Made by a program: the position numbers and the translations under genes. The notes under the pieces were generated by a model. That model had not been told where the DNA came from. It worked only from the letters and a program-made list of their open reading frames with translations, and made no database searches. From Mimachlamys varia (lineage: Eukaryota > Mollusca > Bivalvia > Pectinida > Pectinidae), in contig OX392532.1 in NCBI GenBank assembly GCA_947623455.1, positions 48,115,058 through 48,179,057 of the forward strand: a stretch of 64,000 bases of DNA. Reading direction: 5' to 3'. Shown here one piece after another: positions 1 through 13,449 of the stretch; the stretch's first letter is position 1, and every line of letters begins with the position of its first letter.

Positions 1-1371
1 GCTAGTCGTCGCAGCGTAAACAAACAAGGACGAATAAACAGCCTTGTTCATTACATACTAAAGTCAATTTATTGACACATTTAATTAAATGTGTTTGACT
101 GCGAGTTAAATTTATTAGATAAGGTGTGTCAACTGACGGCGGAATGTAAGCTTCACCGGAATATACGCGTAGTCCTTGAAGAATATGCATGACGTTAGTA
201 TCACAAATGACCGATGTATTTCAAAAGTGATAGCCGTAGTCATTTGCATCAAAAGTCGACATGCTGTATATATAAATACAGACGTTCAAACGTCAGAACT
301 TTAGAAGACTGAATTTTACAACAAAAAAGCTTCTTAACGACAATCTTATTTCACGTACAAGAGATTAATCGTTTTATGGCGTAACATCGTCATGACACGA
401 CTTGGAAGTTTGGTGTCGGTGACCAGGAAGACGATTCATTAAGGAACGGGTAGTGTAGAAGAAATAATAAATATTTTTTTCTTTATTGCATGCAACCATA
501 TTTTCTCCCGTGCAAGTTATTAATACGTCATTTTTAGCTATACATATTTAGATATAAAACCATGGAATAGACTCTCTGTGCCATGGCCTTTGTTCCTACT
601 GCTTTTCACACTTAAATCGAGCAATATAAAAACTATTTCATTACGATGGGATTTCTAAGAGCTTTGGAATTTGACCTGTATCTATTCAGAAAAAACTCTT
701 ATCATCTATTTTCATTTTGCGAGAACCCTCATTCATTTTTATCTAAAACATCGACAAATCTTCCCGAGTGTATTAGACTCTCAGAACCTGAAGTCAGGTG
801 GGGGGCTTACAGCTCGAGAGGGGTATACAAATATAGCATAACCTTCTACATCAAGATCCCTCATATCGAAATGTAAACGTTTCACCATCTCGTAAACTAT
901 ATTCATCATTCAACTTGTATGTCCGAATCTCTCCTCTATCAGGAGGTAAGCCGTTCGTTCGGAGTTGAACCGCGGATGGTTGACTGTATAATTGATAACA
1001 CTACGTATACTACTCTTCGTTGTAGCTTGGTAAAGAGCAGGCACTAAAGTCAGGAAACTATATTGACATGTTTATCGCGATTATAACGGAAATCAACGGA
1101 TTTAGTCTTTTTATTTTAGGATAATAATTGGTTTAATATTTAGAAGAATGATTTGAACACTTCAAATCACTTTGAAACAATGTTTGATTCAAAGGAGAAA
1201 TCGTTTTCTTTCCTCGTTATTGTCAAACTACAGTATATAAACAAAATATGATTGCACTAACTATACCAACTCTTCCACTAAAGTATTAAAGGTGTTTTTG
1301 TTTTTGAAATGATGAAACAAGTTATCCAAGTTATTAATTATTCTTGTTGGCCCGAATGTTAGCGCGCGAGG
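1..1371. other. Non-coding, no feature seen
   Basis: AT-rich sequence with only short open frames (for example 646-876) that show no recognisable domain, splice pattern or composition bias. Confidence 0.6.
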
Positions 1372-1500
1372 GGTCATATTGTGAGAGGAAACCGGAGAAC
1401 CCGGAGTAAATCAACGTAGTCGGGCAGGTGACCCCATACCTTTTCATGTCCGGTCAAGTGCGCTATCCACTGCACCACCCGATCACCATTCGTGTTCCCC
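1372..1500 (-). repeat. tRNA-derived SINE fragment with mollusc-type central domain
   Basis: Read on the minus strand, it has a tRNA-like A-box region (GGTGCAGTGGATAGCGCAC). Next come a GGTCACCTGCCCGAC stretch and a CTCCGGGTTCTCCGG block, the same central-domain words as in the SINE at 42336. The B box is lost, so it is a decayed partial copy. Confidence 0.65.
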
Positions 1501-3480
1501 TCCCATGCGGGGTGCTGTGCCACTGCTGTCTCTGTGAAACACGTGTTTGTTAACCACTGCGCTACGCGAACTTGACGCGGTGTTCATCAAGTAGTACATA
1601 CATCCGTGTTGATGTATATGACATGGAATACATGTTTATACATGTGTTAATGTTCACCACATAGGGAGATACTACCAGGTGTTGAAACTAGACTATTTTA
1701 CCACAACATCCCATACTTGATACCACGAGCTAGTCATAAAGATACATACACATACCGTCTAGTCTGAACGGTGTTGCATGAGAGAAATTCAAAATATTTT
1801 GATAATTTTGACAGTTAGCCGTCACTCATCCAATCTGTTTATCGTCAGCGTTTCGATAGACAGCCATAAAATCAAAATAGTTATGTATCTGGTGTGTATC
1901 AAACTCTAGGCAGTAGCCATTGGGACCAGATACAAACCACGTGTTGTGTAAACCGTGAAGGCCCTATAAGCATTCCCGTACATGGAAATAAATTAAAATA
2001 CAACATGTGTAAAGTTTCATATATGGGCACCCAAAATATGTCTTGGGTATTGGTCTTCTTTCCGATAAATGAAATAATACCAAATGAACCTGCAAGTCAA
2101 CAGAACTGACTATGAACGCGTTGTTTAATTTCTAAACAAACAACAGCCTGAAGAATAAATTTGAAATGTGTCCCCGTGAAATGTCAAATGTTATTAAGGC
2201 TTGTACCTCATTTTGATTACGGTAGTATGCCTGCAGTTGGCAACGAACATATTCCATGGTGTGCGTTAGGGTATAAGAAGTTTACCAGCATACATTTATT
2301 GTAAAATCAAATGTAATGGATCCCAATATGTTCCATGTTTCAAGGTGTTGAAGGAACAAAATAATGTTTGTCATCGATTAGATATTGTTATAAAGCGTGA
2401 ACGGCACCATATTTGTAACAGAAATCAATCCGCTGAGCCCTTTTACATTGCGTATACGCTAATATAGACGCTGTCAGAGTTTACTAAGCAGAATATGGGA
2501 GAAATGTATTTATTAAAAAAAATGCCTTTCAGCAATTCACTGTCACGGCGTTCGTCTTAATTTTGTGTCTTAATTGTTGAATTGTGACGTCATTGCTTTG
2601 ATAGTGTTGTGCCTTTGATATGCACGTCGTTACCGTGGGAACACGAAACCGAACGGGTCAGTGCCACAGCCTATTTTGAGATTATTATGTCGCTGCAGTA
2701 CTTAATAAAAGGAAAGATTTCACTGGTTGTGCAAGGATTGTGAGACAAGAACAGCTGGAACGAGAACTTCGGCAGATCGTTCACGTTAACCCAGTATTAC
2801 AAAAACAAACTCTCCGTGCGCTGTCTCAACTTTTTATAAACGTGTTTTTTCTTCTCCTTTATCTTGTATGTTGCACAGGTTATGTGTCTGTAAATCTCTT
2901 TATCTGCAATTAAACTCGCCCGACAGATGGCGTTAGGGAGGATTACTTACTAGATATACAATCTTATGATTTATTGGCTGGGATGTGTGTCGTTACGTCA
3001 TCAACACCACAGCCGTCCAAACATACAGACCGACCGCGCACGTGTTAAATAATAGGTGTACATAGACATTTGATGTGCAGATCCACGGAGCGACAGAGCG
3101 TGTAATGTGTATGGCATAGCATCCTTATACCTTATCACTAGACAAGTTTTTCAAACATATACAACAGATAATGAAAGTAAATTACGTCAGAAAATGAAAG
3201 CAGGGAAGCATATTACGATAAGTGTAAGGTTACTTGGATACAGTGATACGCCATGAATATAAATATATAATTTGATATAATTCTATTAATGATAAAATTT
3301 TGTATGTTGATCCTGATGTTTCCTTTCGAAATGGCTATTGGTTTTGAATACATGATGACCGAAAAATCAGTTGTGACATAAAGAACTCTCAGCTAGAAAT
3401 TTTGACAAATTACCATACAGACAACTGGAGTCCGACTTGTATCAAGAATGTTGCTTGAGCACATGCAGCTCTCTTGGGTA
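1501..3480. other. Non-coding, no feature seen
   Basis: No gene or repeat is recognised. The open frame at 1894-2109 is short and featureless. Confidence 0.55.
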
Positions 3481-3600
3481 TTTCTTCGTTGAGCAGTTGC
3501 TGGGTACTGGCTATAGGTTGGTGTTTTTACTTCGGGAACTCCAGTTTTTCCACCATCACACCCAGGCACGCCCTTAAATGAAGAGTAATTCAGTCTGAAG
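3481..3600 (+). repeat. Decayed SINE central domain
   Basis: GAGCAGTTGCTGGGTACTGG followed by a GGTTGGTGTTTTT and GGGAACTCCAG series is a diverged copy of the SINE core seen intact at 42425-42490. The minus-strand frame 3393-3626 over it is not a gene. Confidence 0.6.
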
Positions 3601-3707
3601 ATCAACTCAAATTCTTGGAGATACAATTGTAAACAAGCATCTCACTATGTAATGGCCGGGGCTTTAATTATTTTGGTTTTTGTTTGGTTGAAAAAATTTC
3701 AAATGCA

Positions 3708-4055
3708 TTAAAGGCCCGATATACGTTACTTCAAAAACTACAGTTGAAAACCATGCAAAAATAAGCCTAAAACGAAATAAACCTGAGTGGTAACTAACAA
3801 GAAACTCTTGACGGAAAAATCCAAAGAATTGAAAATATTCAGGTGGGGCTCTCTTCAAAAACAAACCGAAGTTAGAACACAGTTCAAAATGGACGCGTGT
3901 TTACAAATACCGAGTTTCAACTGCTGCTGTACCGGTAACCTCGTAAGAATACATCTTGAATATTGCTTATATCAGTTAATCTTAACTAAATCTATAAAAA
4001 TAATAAGTTATCAGGCTTCAAGTTTTTCCGAAAGCTACGTTTATCGGGCCTTTAA
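3708..4055. mobile_element. TTAA-type palindromic MITE, copy 1 (diverged)
   Basis: The ends are TTAAAGGCCCGATATACG and TTATCGGGCCTTTAA, flanked by or including TTAA. Inside are the family landmarks: the AAAATGGACGCGTGTTTACA block, GTACCGGTAACC, and TTAATCTTAACTAAATC. It has no transposase. Short frames on both strands are MITE shadows. Confidence 0.8.
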
Positions 4056-7000
4056 ACTGTTTACAACTATTGAATGTTTCAACAAAATATAGAAATATTG
4101 TACTTGTAATAAATGTTTCACATTCGACCTTATTGTGTTGTGGTCGTACGGCAGGCTACACGCTTCACGGTACCTTTGTCTGACAGTATGATGATGTTTC
4201 CGTGCGCATCGTCCTACACGTGCGTTTATAAATAAAATCACGCCCCATGTCGGGGAGCTTCACGAGGTCGCCACAGACAGTTGGAGATAAGACTCAGACA
4301 TTGGGATGACTTACAGCCGAGGAATGTTTTATCTTCAAATATTAACAGTTTGTCAGATTTACTTGCTTTTTATAACTTTGATCCCTGCAGAAAGACTTCC
4401 GTGTAAAACTCTCAACTATTACTGTTCACACACAAACTACTTATAACACGGAGCAGTCACAGTCCAGCCGAAACTTCAAAAGTCTGTGTGAAGATGTTCC
4501 CAGGAACCCTGAGCCAGCGCTTCACTGCGCTTCTATTACACTTGTATTGAGTCAGAGGCTGGGGGACATTAGTAATTACTTTACCACAATTAACGAACCG
4601 AATCTGCCCCAGTATACTAGTATAAAGTCAAACACTCTTGCGACCAATAAGCTCATCACTATCGTTATTTTTAAAATAACTGAACATTTTGAGACACCGT
4701 TTTATATGAATGCAGGTTAACTGTTGGAAGTATCGAGGTGATGTTTGCAAAATTCTAGCGCTGTCCAGTTTCAGCACCACGTCTTGAACAATGACAAAGA
4801 TATGTTGTTATTTTTGTCTGCTGGGAAGTCTGATACATGTAAATAGACGACTTCTTTACGTGTAGAATTCCTTACTTATACTCCAACAAAGCAATATCTA
4901 CTGGTAAAGAATTTTCTTCAGATTGTATAATTCAAACTCGCTTTGTGTACTTTGGTTTTCGATTAGACAAATGTGACGCCTCTGTAACATAATGTTTTGA
5001 AATTTTCAATTATAATTGTACATTTTTACATATGTGAAACCTTCATATACATTTCTTTTTATTTCTTTCAAACTTTCATGCAGCTTATAAATTAGCAATA
5101 TAAGATTGAAAGTAAAATTGAATCGTTGAAGTTGACTTCATACTTAGCCCTTCGCCAGTCTGACAGACATGGATATATTATAGAGGTACATACCGGTAGT
5201 GTAGGTCCAGAGCCTGGTGTTGGGGCTAATTAACGAGGATGCTGTTTGTGGAATGTTTTGCTGGGGTATCCAGATGGTCTTTTTAGCTGGACACACTTAT
5301 TAAAAGCTTTGTCAGCATACATAAACGTTAACAAGTGTTATGTTCAAGAAATTATCGTCAAATAAATTAAACAGACGGTATTTTTATATATCCTGGGTCT
5401 TCCGGCAGTTAGCAGACGTTTAATCTGTCACTGGTATTTCGATATTGGGATTGAAAACCATTTAAGGAACATGAAGTAAGATAACATGAATCTTTCTTTG
5501 AGCAACTAGACCCTTGGATGTTTTTCTAATTTCAAGGATGGTCAAATTTGGGGTTATTTTTGAACTTGTAGCCAGGGGAAGCATTGGGAGGGGGGTCTGG
5601 AAGACTTTTCGTCATTTAAGGAGAATGGTGTCTGAAATAGCGCCTTCTGGGACGATGTAATAGGACTGTGTATACGGTACAACTATTTAGTCTGATATAT
5701 ATGTTATGCAAATTAATCGAATATTACGAAATATTATCTTAATGCTGAATAGTACTTGTTATACAATTATTGGTTAACGGATATGTATTTCATACTTCCA
5801 GTTAGTTAGTTAGTTCGAAGGTTTGGCCAGCATTTGTCCAGTTGCAATTTCTCTTTTCGACTTATTTTATTGTTACCAATTTATCTCAAATGTTTATTCT
5901 ATAGATGGTTCCGAACTTGATCAGTTTTATTTTTAAACTTCGTTTACCGTTTGCACTGCATGTATATACATTTTTTCTGATTTGGCGTTCAGTTTTATGA
6001 TGTTTAGAGTGAAATATGATGTGGCACGATGTTGAAATAAATCCTGTTTATTTCAATGGATCAGCATGAGGTAGAAATGTATATTTATATTTGCGGTTTG
6101 CGGAACACCTCGGGCATGATCCCAAAGAGATTACTCGAGTTTTAGTACCTATTTCCATTACCTTTCGGTAAACATCTATTTATACTGCTAAGCTGACGTC
6201 ACTGTACAGCGAGATGTGTTATTGGTGGTGATGTAAACACTAGATATACTACATATACATGTAGGTAATTTGAATGATAATATCGGAATGGAGGCACATC
6301 ACCCTACTCTCAGTGTCGGATCTGTGTATCATTAGTCTTCATCCGGTTTGTCTATAATTTCAAATCTTATTCACAAGCACCTGGGGGACTCCGATCATTT
6401 AATTGAATTTGGTGCAATAATACGGACCGGAACCATGAACAGAATGATGAGCTATATGCTATACTAGGCACGTGTCTGTAAAAAGGGATATAGTAAAAAC
6501 TGAAATATATATTCACTCTATAATAAACAACAGAAAATGATTAACAATGCAGGATCAAATGGCAATAATGTCTTAATTCCGATTTAAGAGACATGAATTC
6601 TTTAAAATTAAATTTACATTTATCAAATGATTGTTGACTGGTTAGACTTAGTTTAATTAAAAAAAGAATACATTTGTACTTAATCTTTCATGATTTTGTT
6701 TGCTAGGTTGTTGGTACTGTTTTATTTATTCTTTTGTCGTTTCTGTCCAGCTATGACCATGTTTGTTTACATATGTATTTCATGTTATACTGAAACCGGT
6801 GACAGCTGAATTATGTTGAGAAAGTTTCAGAGCAAGAATTTTTATGAAATAGATACATGCAACCATGCCATAGCTACGTTGTATATATTACTTTAGGATA
6901 AAGTGCAATGAGTGTAGACTGCACTAACAATAAAGTTCAATAGCTATTGAAGAGTTTGCATATGTAAACACAATATACGTGATAATTATCAACACCTACA

Positions 7001-10000
7001 CCCCTACTTCCATAAATAAAATTGTCAATAACATTTTCGTTTGAAGAGATGATAAATGTGTCTGTTTATATATATATAAATATATATATTGCCACGTAGA
7101 CATGCTCATGATATCATAAATGGTGTGTATTCATAATAACAGGTAGGCCATTCATTGATGAACCAACGTGTTTGTCAGTAATGAGATTTAAATGTTTGTA
7201 TGTTTATGACATAAAAGGCAGATTACTTCTGAAACGTTTTCATATTACATCTTTAATTTGTGACAAAAACCCTTTTGCTTGCTTGATTTTACTTGAGCAC
7301 GACGCCTATTTAACACTTTAATGGTGTTTATTGTGAAATGATCTTATTGTAAAACATTAAAAATGCGTCTGCGCTTCTGGCAAACCTATTAATCATGTTT
7401 ATTTATTATCTAGTGCATAAGGGACGTAAGATCTGAAACGAGGTCGTGTGATGTAGTTAATGATAAAACAGATAAGTTCCTGTCAATCTATGCATGATTA
7501 GTTTATTTGTCTGACAGGTCTGTTGAATTAGGGTAGCGATAGGGAGAAGTTTAAAGTGATACCAAATATAAGCTCACCAAATTATACACAACAAACATTA
7601 TACATTTCACACTTGATACAAGTAGACACCTTTACAATCACTTTCAACCAAAATAAAATTAAAAAAATCAGCGTCTCAATGGTTGTTTTGTAATGACCAT
7701 TACACGCGAACTTCAATAAATGAAAATAGCATAAAAACTACATCTTAGTCGTTATCATGTCCAATGCACGTCTGTACGCATTTTGTTGCTAAATGCGTAA
7801 ATCATTTCATGGTTTGCTGGTAAAGTCCATCCCTAAAAGATTACCATAAAATGGCTTATTGAAATGTCACCGCGACTGGCGAGTGTGTTCGTATAATACC
7901 AGTCTATCTCTGAGCCGCTAGCTGCCTCCTTGAATAAAACGTCTTCCAATGAAACACGGTGATCTGGGATATCAGCCAAGATCTTGACATACATTGCGAT
8001 TTAAATCAACCTCTTTACCATAGTTATGCAGATGTCATGTAAATGTTTTAAATCTGATACGCAACAATGTTTTATTTCCATTTTGTATACCAATAATTCA
8101 TGTTTATTGATTTATAATAATATAACATTAGAATTCAGACGGTTGTTTAGTCTTCGACAACGTGTGACGCATACGATATGGATGTAGTGTTATTGACGAT
8201 ATCGATGTTTTATAATTCCTAACCATACCAAGTTATATAGATTAATGTATGTTATGTATTCATGTATTCCGTTATATATCGGCCGTTATACTTGTAACTT
8301 CGCATGTTCGCAAACAATATAGATAACGGATAGCAACACGCGCGGGAATATCTTTGTCTGCATGTGTTTTGTGTAAGGACAGTTTCCAAGTATTATGGAA
8401 TAACACAGCAAAACTTAATACAAAATTCCATTTATAAATATCAGTCATATAGAATTAGACGGGTGTCTTCCCTTAGACTCCGACAGGCCATCGTCCCTTT
8501 ATAATTTTCAATGAAGGCGAACACGCCTATCCTTTCGGAACATAAATTATGGTCTGAACGTTTTCGAAGTTCTTTTTGTAATTTTATTTGACCTAGGTTA
8601 TTTGATTATGTGTGGAAATCACGGTTTTCTAGACAACAAATTGATCAAATGTGTTTTAAACACACTAGCAATAAGTATTGAGATATTAACGGGCAAGTAG
8701 AACACAAAGTTTCATTTTATATTGAGTAATTGTAAATATTGAATTTCCATTCAGAAAGATGAAGATCATATTGTTATTGCCACATTAACCCCAACTAGGG
8801 ATTTCTACACGGAAATGAGCCCTGCTTCCGATGTTAGTATTTGTACTTGTACGTTGATATCTATTGAATCTGGCATGCACAGTCCGAGTACGCCCAAAGG
8901 GAGGTCATTAATAGGTAGCACACCACTAATTTCACCAGTCATTAATTTGATGTTCGTTACAGCTTAGTCATAGTCCTCATAGTCTATCCTGACTAGCCAT
9001 TTCTCCTAATTAATACATCTACTTCACAGAAAACATACAGTGAACTTGATAAGATCAAATTGGTGGAGATGAACCAATTATTCAAATGATTTCGGCCTTC
9101 ATTCCACATTACGCTTAATTGAATACATGAGAAGTATTAATGGACGAACAGTATAATTGTATCTTCTTGTCACTGTTCAGGATTTGATGGGGGTCCTATG
9201 CTTCTTGCTTTGGTTTTCGTGATAAAGGAAGTATGCAAATTCTACATGAATTAGTATTTGTGGCTGCTTCGGAAGTAACCGACCAGCAGCTCGAATACTA
9301 AGAAGTTGTAGACAAAGAGTTGGTTGGCAGTGGTGAGGGCTATCTAAGTCAGCATTTCATGCATATTGGGAACGCTAATTTAGACAGGTCTGTGAAAAGA
9401 ATATCTAGCCACATTTCCACACCCCATCTAGCAGGGTCGGTACAGCTTGAATAATTGATAGGTAGCTATACCCACAACCTCCACACTGCCTACACTGTAT
9501 GGTTATACCCTGGAACCCAAATATTCTGAAATATTTCATAAAATGAGAGAAAAACTATAAATACTCCCAAGTCTACATAATAAAGATTTTGTTGGCGTCA
9601 ATATTGATTTTAATTCTCTTTGAATATAGTTCATGTACTGCTAAATCTTATTGAAGTACACGGCTTCACGGCCTCGCTGCAGATAATTCACACACGAAAT
9701 TATGGTGTGACACCTATGAAAAGATCCCCAGATCCCCCGTTGACTTTTATTTGTATTTTTTGGCATTGTTTGTTCAGTAAATAACTACCTATGTCTGTCA
9801 GCCGCGGTTGTATACAAGTGCTTTGAAGCCGAACAAAATAAAGTGCGCGGGTCACCGCCTCGGTTTCTAGTCGGAATACACTCAATGGTGTATTTTACTG
9901 GTAAAACAGGTTTTCCTTTCTTAGTGTCCGGAAGCTGGTTTTTCCACAAAACAATAAAATATGATTCAGGTTTCAAACAATTTGTATATAAGACAGGTTC

Positions 10001-10139
10001 ACACGACTGTTTGTTTATGATATAGACTAGGTCAACATGACATCATTGTTATAGTTTACGGATTTTATCAGCGAATCAGGTTTTAACTCACAATAAGACT
10101 GAAAAACACAAAATTAGTTGTATTTGAGGTAACATGTTT
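4056..10139. other. 6-kb AT-rich non-coding stretch
   Basis: I see no gene, RNA gene or clear interspersed repeat. There are minor (TA)n runs near 7070 and a GTTA run near 5808. Short exons of an upstream gene part, such as CH-domain exons, could be hidden here, but none was recognised by eye. Confidence 0.5.
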
Positions 10140-10232
10140 CATTATGAATTTGTAATATACATACATGTATGTCTACTCTCCGATGTGTTTTTGCACAAGG
10201 AATAAAGAAATCTGAATCTGAATCTGAGGTAA
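10140..10232 (+). repeat. Probable 3' tail of a non-LTR retroelement
   Basis: The sequence GCACAAGGAATAAAGAAAT followed by three tandem CTGAAT units looks like the truncated 3' end of a LINE or SINE that terminates in a short tandem repeat. Only the tail is present, so the family cannot be named. Confidence 0.4.
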
Positions 10233-11436
10233 ATGTGTACTTTTACACAAAGAATTCGCATAAACGCGAGGCCCCGTTTCATACACAAAAGATCTTTTTC
10301 AAAATCTGCTCAGGCTGCAGCCTTCGGAAAGAGTGGGGAAAAAAGTAAAAATTTCGAGGCATGCCGTTATTGTCTATTTTTATGGCCTTGCACGATGAAC
10401 ATTTATTTATCCTTCCTATCATATAAGAACTTGATGAAACATAAATGTTTAACTTAACAAGCTGTTTTGTCAGTGTGTAATGACAAAAGAGAGGGATTGT
10501 CTCGAAAAAATTTATAAGTAATGAAGTCCAAATGTTCGCTATTAACTATTTACCTATTGAACTAAACGCAATTAACATAAAAAGCTGTAAATGTTAGTAC
10601 ATGCGGTTTATATGTATTACTGCAGTAGGCATAATATAGCGATATGATTGTATCATTGGATTTTCAGAGCAACCTCGCTTACCTTCAGTTTAACAACGTT
10701 TCTTGACTTCAAGAATCGTGAAATACTTAACTAAGTGAGCAAGGGTTTATCTTACCAATAAAACAATGGCATATTATAATGGAAACCTGACGGAATATCC
10801 TGTTTCAAGGAATAAGGTCCAGAACTACATCATACATGTTAAAGCTATATAGCCATCGTTATTGTACTATTAATAAAATTGGGTATATCTTCTTCTTTGG
10901 CAATCTTATAATTCCATTCTTTTAAGATTGAGAAAATGAGGGAAAAAATAAAAACAAAAACCGCATGTATGTTAACAGTCAATCACAAGTGTGACGAACA
11001 GTAGACGTTTATGACGCTATGAACCATGGAAATATTTCAGGTTGAAATAAACAATAAATTGTCTGTCAAACTTCATAAATGTTTAATAGTTTTCACAAAT
11101 GCCTGTAAGTAAGTGATATGAGTTGCTAGTTTGAACTATCTCAGCTTTAGACATGTTGTACACCGTAAGTAATTCCACGGCGGACAACCCCTCCGTCAGC
11201 TGTTATCGCCGACCTGATCAGCAAGTACCTTGTACAGTCAGTCTGTACCCGGGCAGGTCACTTGAAATAGACAAGATCGGCTCAGATTTCTGGCTTCTGT
11301 CAGCATAAACTGAAATTGACGACACTGATGTGACTTTCATGACCTCATTGTAATTCAACAGTACAGATATTGATGTTAATGGTGAAAAGATTCATGTGTG
11401 CACGCTGACTGGTGAAGTCCCATTTTCATACTATTA

Positions 11437-12100
11437 TTAAATACTAGGCATTGTTCAAGAGCTTTCGTTAAACTAAACTAGCGTTATATTGGTAAGACAA
11501 CAAAATGTTTCGTATGTTACTATAACATTGCTTACTTGTAGAAACCATATGTCACTGATATTCAAGAGGTTAAAGGCCCAATATACCTAACTTCAGGAAT
11601 CTTTTCGTGATTCTGCAAAATTCTGAAAAAAAAAATCCAGTTGATAACCATGCAAAAATAAGCCTAAAACGAGGTTACCCCGAGCGGTACTAACAAGAAA
11701 GTCTTGACAAAAAAGCTTAAGAATTGAAAATAATTGAGGTGGGGCCCACTTCAACAACAAACAGAAGTGAGAAGACGTTTCAAAATGGACGCGTGTTTAC
11801 AAATACCGAGATTCAACTGCTCCTGTACCGGTAACCGCGCAAGAATTCATCTTGAATATTGCTGATATCAGTTAATCTTAACTAAATCTATAAATAAAAT
11901 CAGTTTTTAGGCTTGATTTTCGCTTCAAGCTTTGCCGAAAGTTACGTATATTGGGCCTTTAAATACTAGGCATTGTTCAAGAGGTTTCGTTAAACTAAAC
12001 TAGCGTTATTTTGGTAAGACAACAAAATATTTCGTTTGTTACTATAATATTGTTTACTGCATGGTTGAAATCATATGTCACTGATAATCCAGACGTTAAA
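11437..12100. repeat. About 140-bp direct duplication flanking a MITE
   Basis: The sequence from TTAAATACTAGGCATTG at 11437-11572 is repeated with scattered substitutions at 11959-12100. The TTAA MITE copy 2 (11570-11962) lies exactly between the two copies. Confidence 0.85.
11570..11962. mobile_element. TTAA-type palindromic MITE, copy 2
   Basis: It starts TTAAAGGCCCAATATACC and ends TATATTGGGCCTTTAA, about 393 bp, with the standard internal blocks (AAAATGGACGCGTGTTTACA, GTACCGGTAACC, TTAATCTTAACTAAATC). It has no coding capacity. Confidence 0.88.
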
Positions 12101-12990
12101 TAGCTTCGTGAAACTGAGTTCAGAGAAATCAACCAAACAAGATACAAACTACACAGACAAAGAGATGAGGGGGTGTGGGCGACCCTGGCGTACTCCCACT
12201 CTATACTGAAATCCTCAGTCACGGTTTGAAAATGTTAATTCATGCATGTTTTTAATGTGCTGATATTTTTCAAACAGTATTGACATGTATATTTTTAACG
12301 CTCGAACGATTTGTTTCATCTCGGATATAAATATTTCAGGTGAAAAACATAAATGACATGATATTAATCAGCCTATATTATAATCTTCCTATTTGATGTG
12401 TTTCGACAAATAGTTCTGATGTTAGTGTTGACGAATTATCTAGGATATTACCGTCACGGTCCCTTATCTGTAGGTATTGTCTTGGTATGATTGATGACAG
12501 GCGCCACCTGGTGAGAGATTGTCAATAAGCCCATAACGACTAAGTTCAACAACTCAGACCATCTATCAATGTCTCCGATATCCTATAAAGATAAAGCCGG
12601 AACATTTCTTAAAACTCTAACAATTTTTGATGTGTGTCAGAGAATATAATTTTGTTAAAGTGAAATGTCTTCCAATTATATTGGCCACGCGGAGATGAAC
12701 GGAGGACATTAAAATAAGTAATTCCATGTATTTGTCAAACAGTGTGAGGTAATGATAAGCAACTTGTATTAAGGATGTATGTAAGCTTATATATATGTGA
12801 TTTTTGTTTCGGAGTTATTTCCCTTTGAAATATTACCATCAACGCAATCTGGTTTTTTAGCGGATTGTCCGTGCGTTGATATCAATGCTTTTATCGAAGC
12901 ATAAGTTACATTCATAATGTTTATTCGCCTGCAAAATGAAATCAACACTGAGAAAATTCTGTATCCTTTAACTTGACTCAAACCATACAT

Positions 12991-13449
12991 GTGTGAGTAA
13001 ACTTTGACCCATATCTGAATAAAGTGTGAGTAAACTTTTACCCATGTCTGAGTAAAGATTGAACAAACTTTGACCCATGTCTGAGTGAAGTGTGAGTAAA
13101 CTTTGACACATGTCTGAGTGAAGTGTGAGTAAACTTTGACCAATATCTGAGTGAAGTGTGAGTAAACTTTGACCCATATCTGAGTGAAGTGTGAGTAAAC
13201 TTTGACCCATATCTGAGTGAAATGTGAGTAATTTTTGACACATGTCTGAATGAAGTGTGAGTAAACTTTGACCCATGTCTGAGTGAAGTATGAGTAAACT
13301 TTGACCTGTGTCTGAGTGAAGTGTGAGTAAATTTTGACCCGTGTCTGAGTGAAGTGTGAGTAAACTTTGACCCATGTCTGAATGCAGTGTGAGTAAACTT
13401 TGACCCATGTCTGAGTGAAGTGTGAGTAAACTTTGACCCATGTCTGAAT
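12991..13449. repeat. 33-bp tandem array, about 14 units
   Basis: The unit has the core GTGAGTAAACTTTGACCCAT followed by GTCTGAGTGAA and two more bases, and repeats every 33 bp with variants such as CACATG, CCGTGT and CCATAT. Because 33 is divisible by three, minus-strand frames stay open across it (repeating SLLTLHSDMGQ). These frames have no start context, splice support or non-repeat domain and are judged non-coding. Confidence 0.9.
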
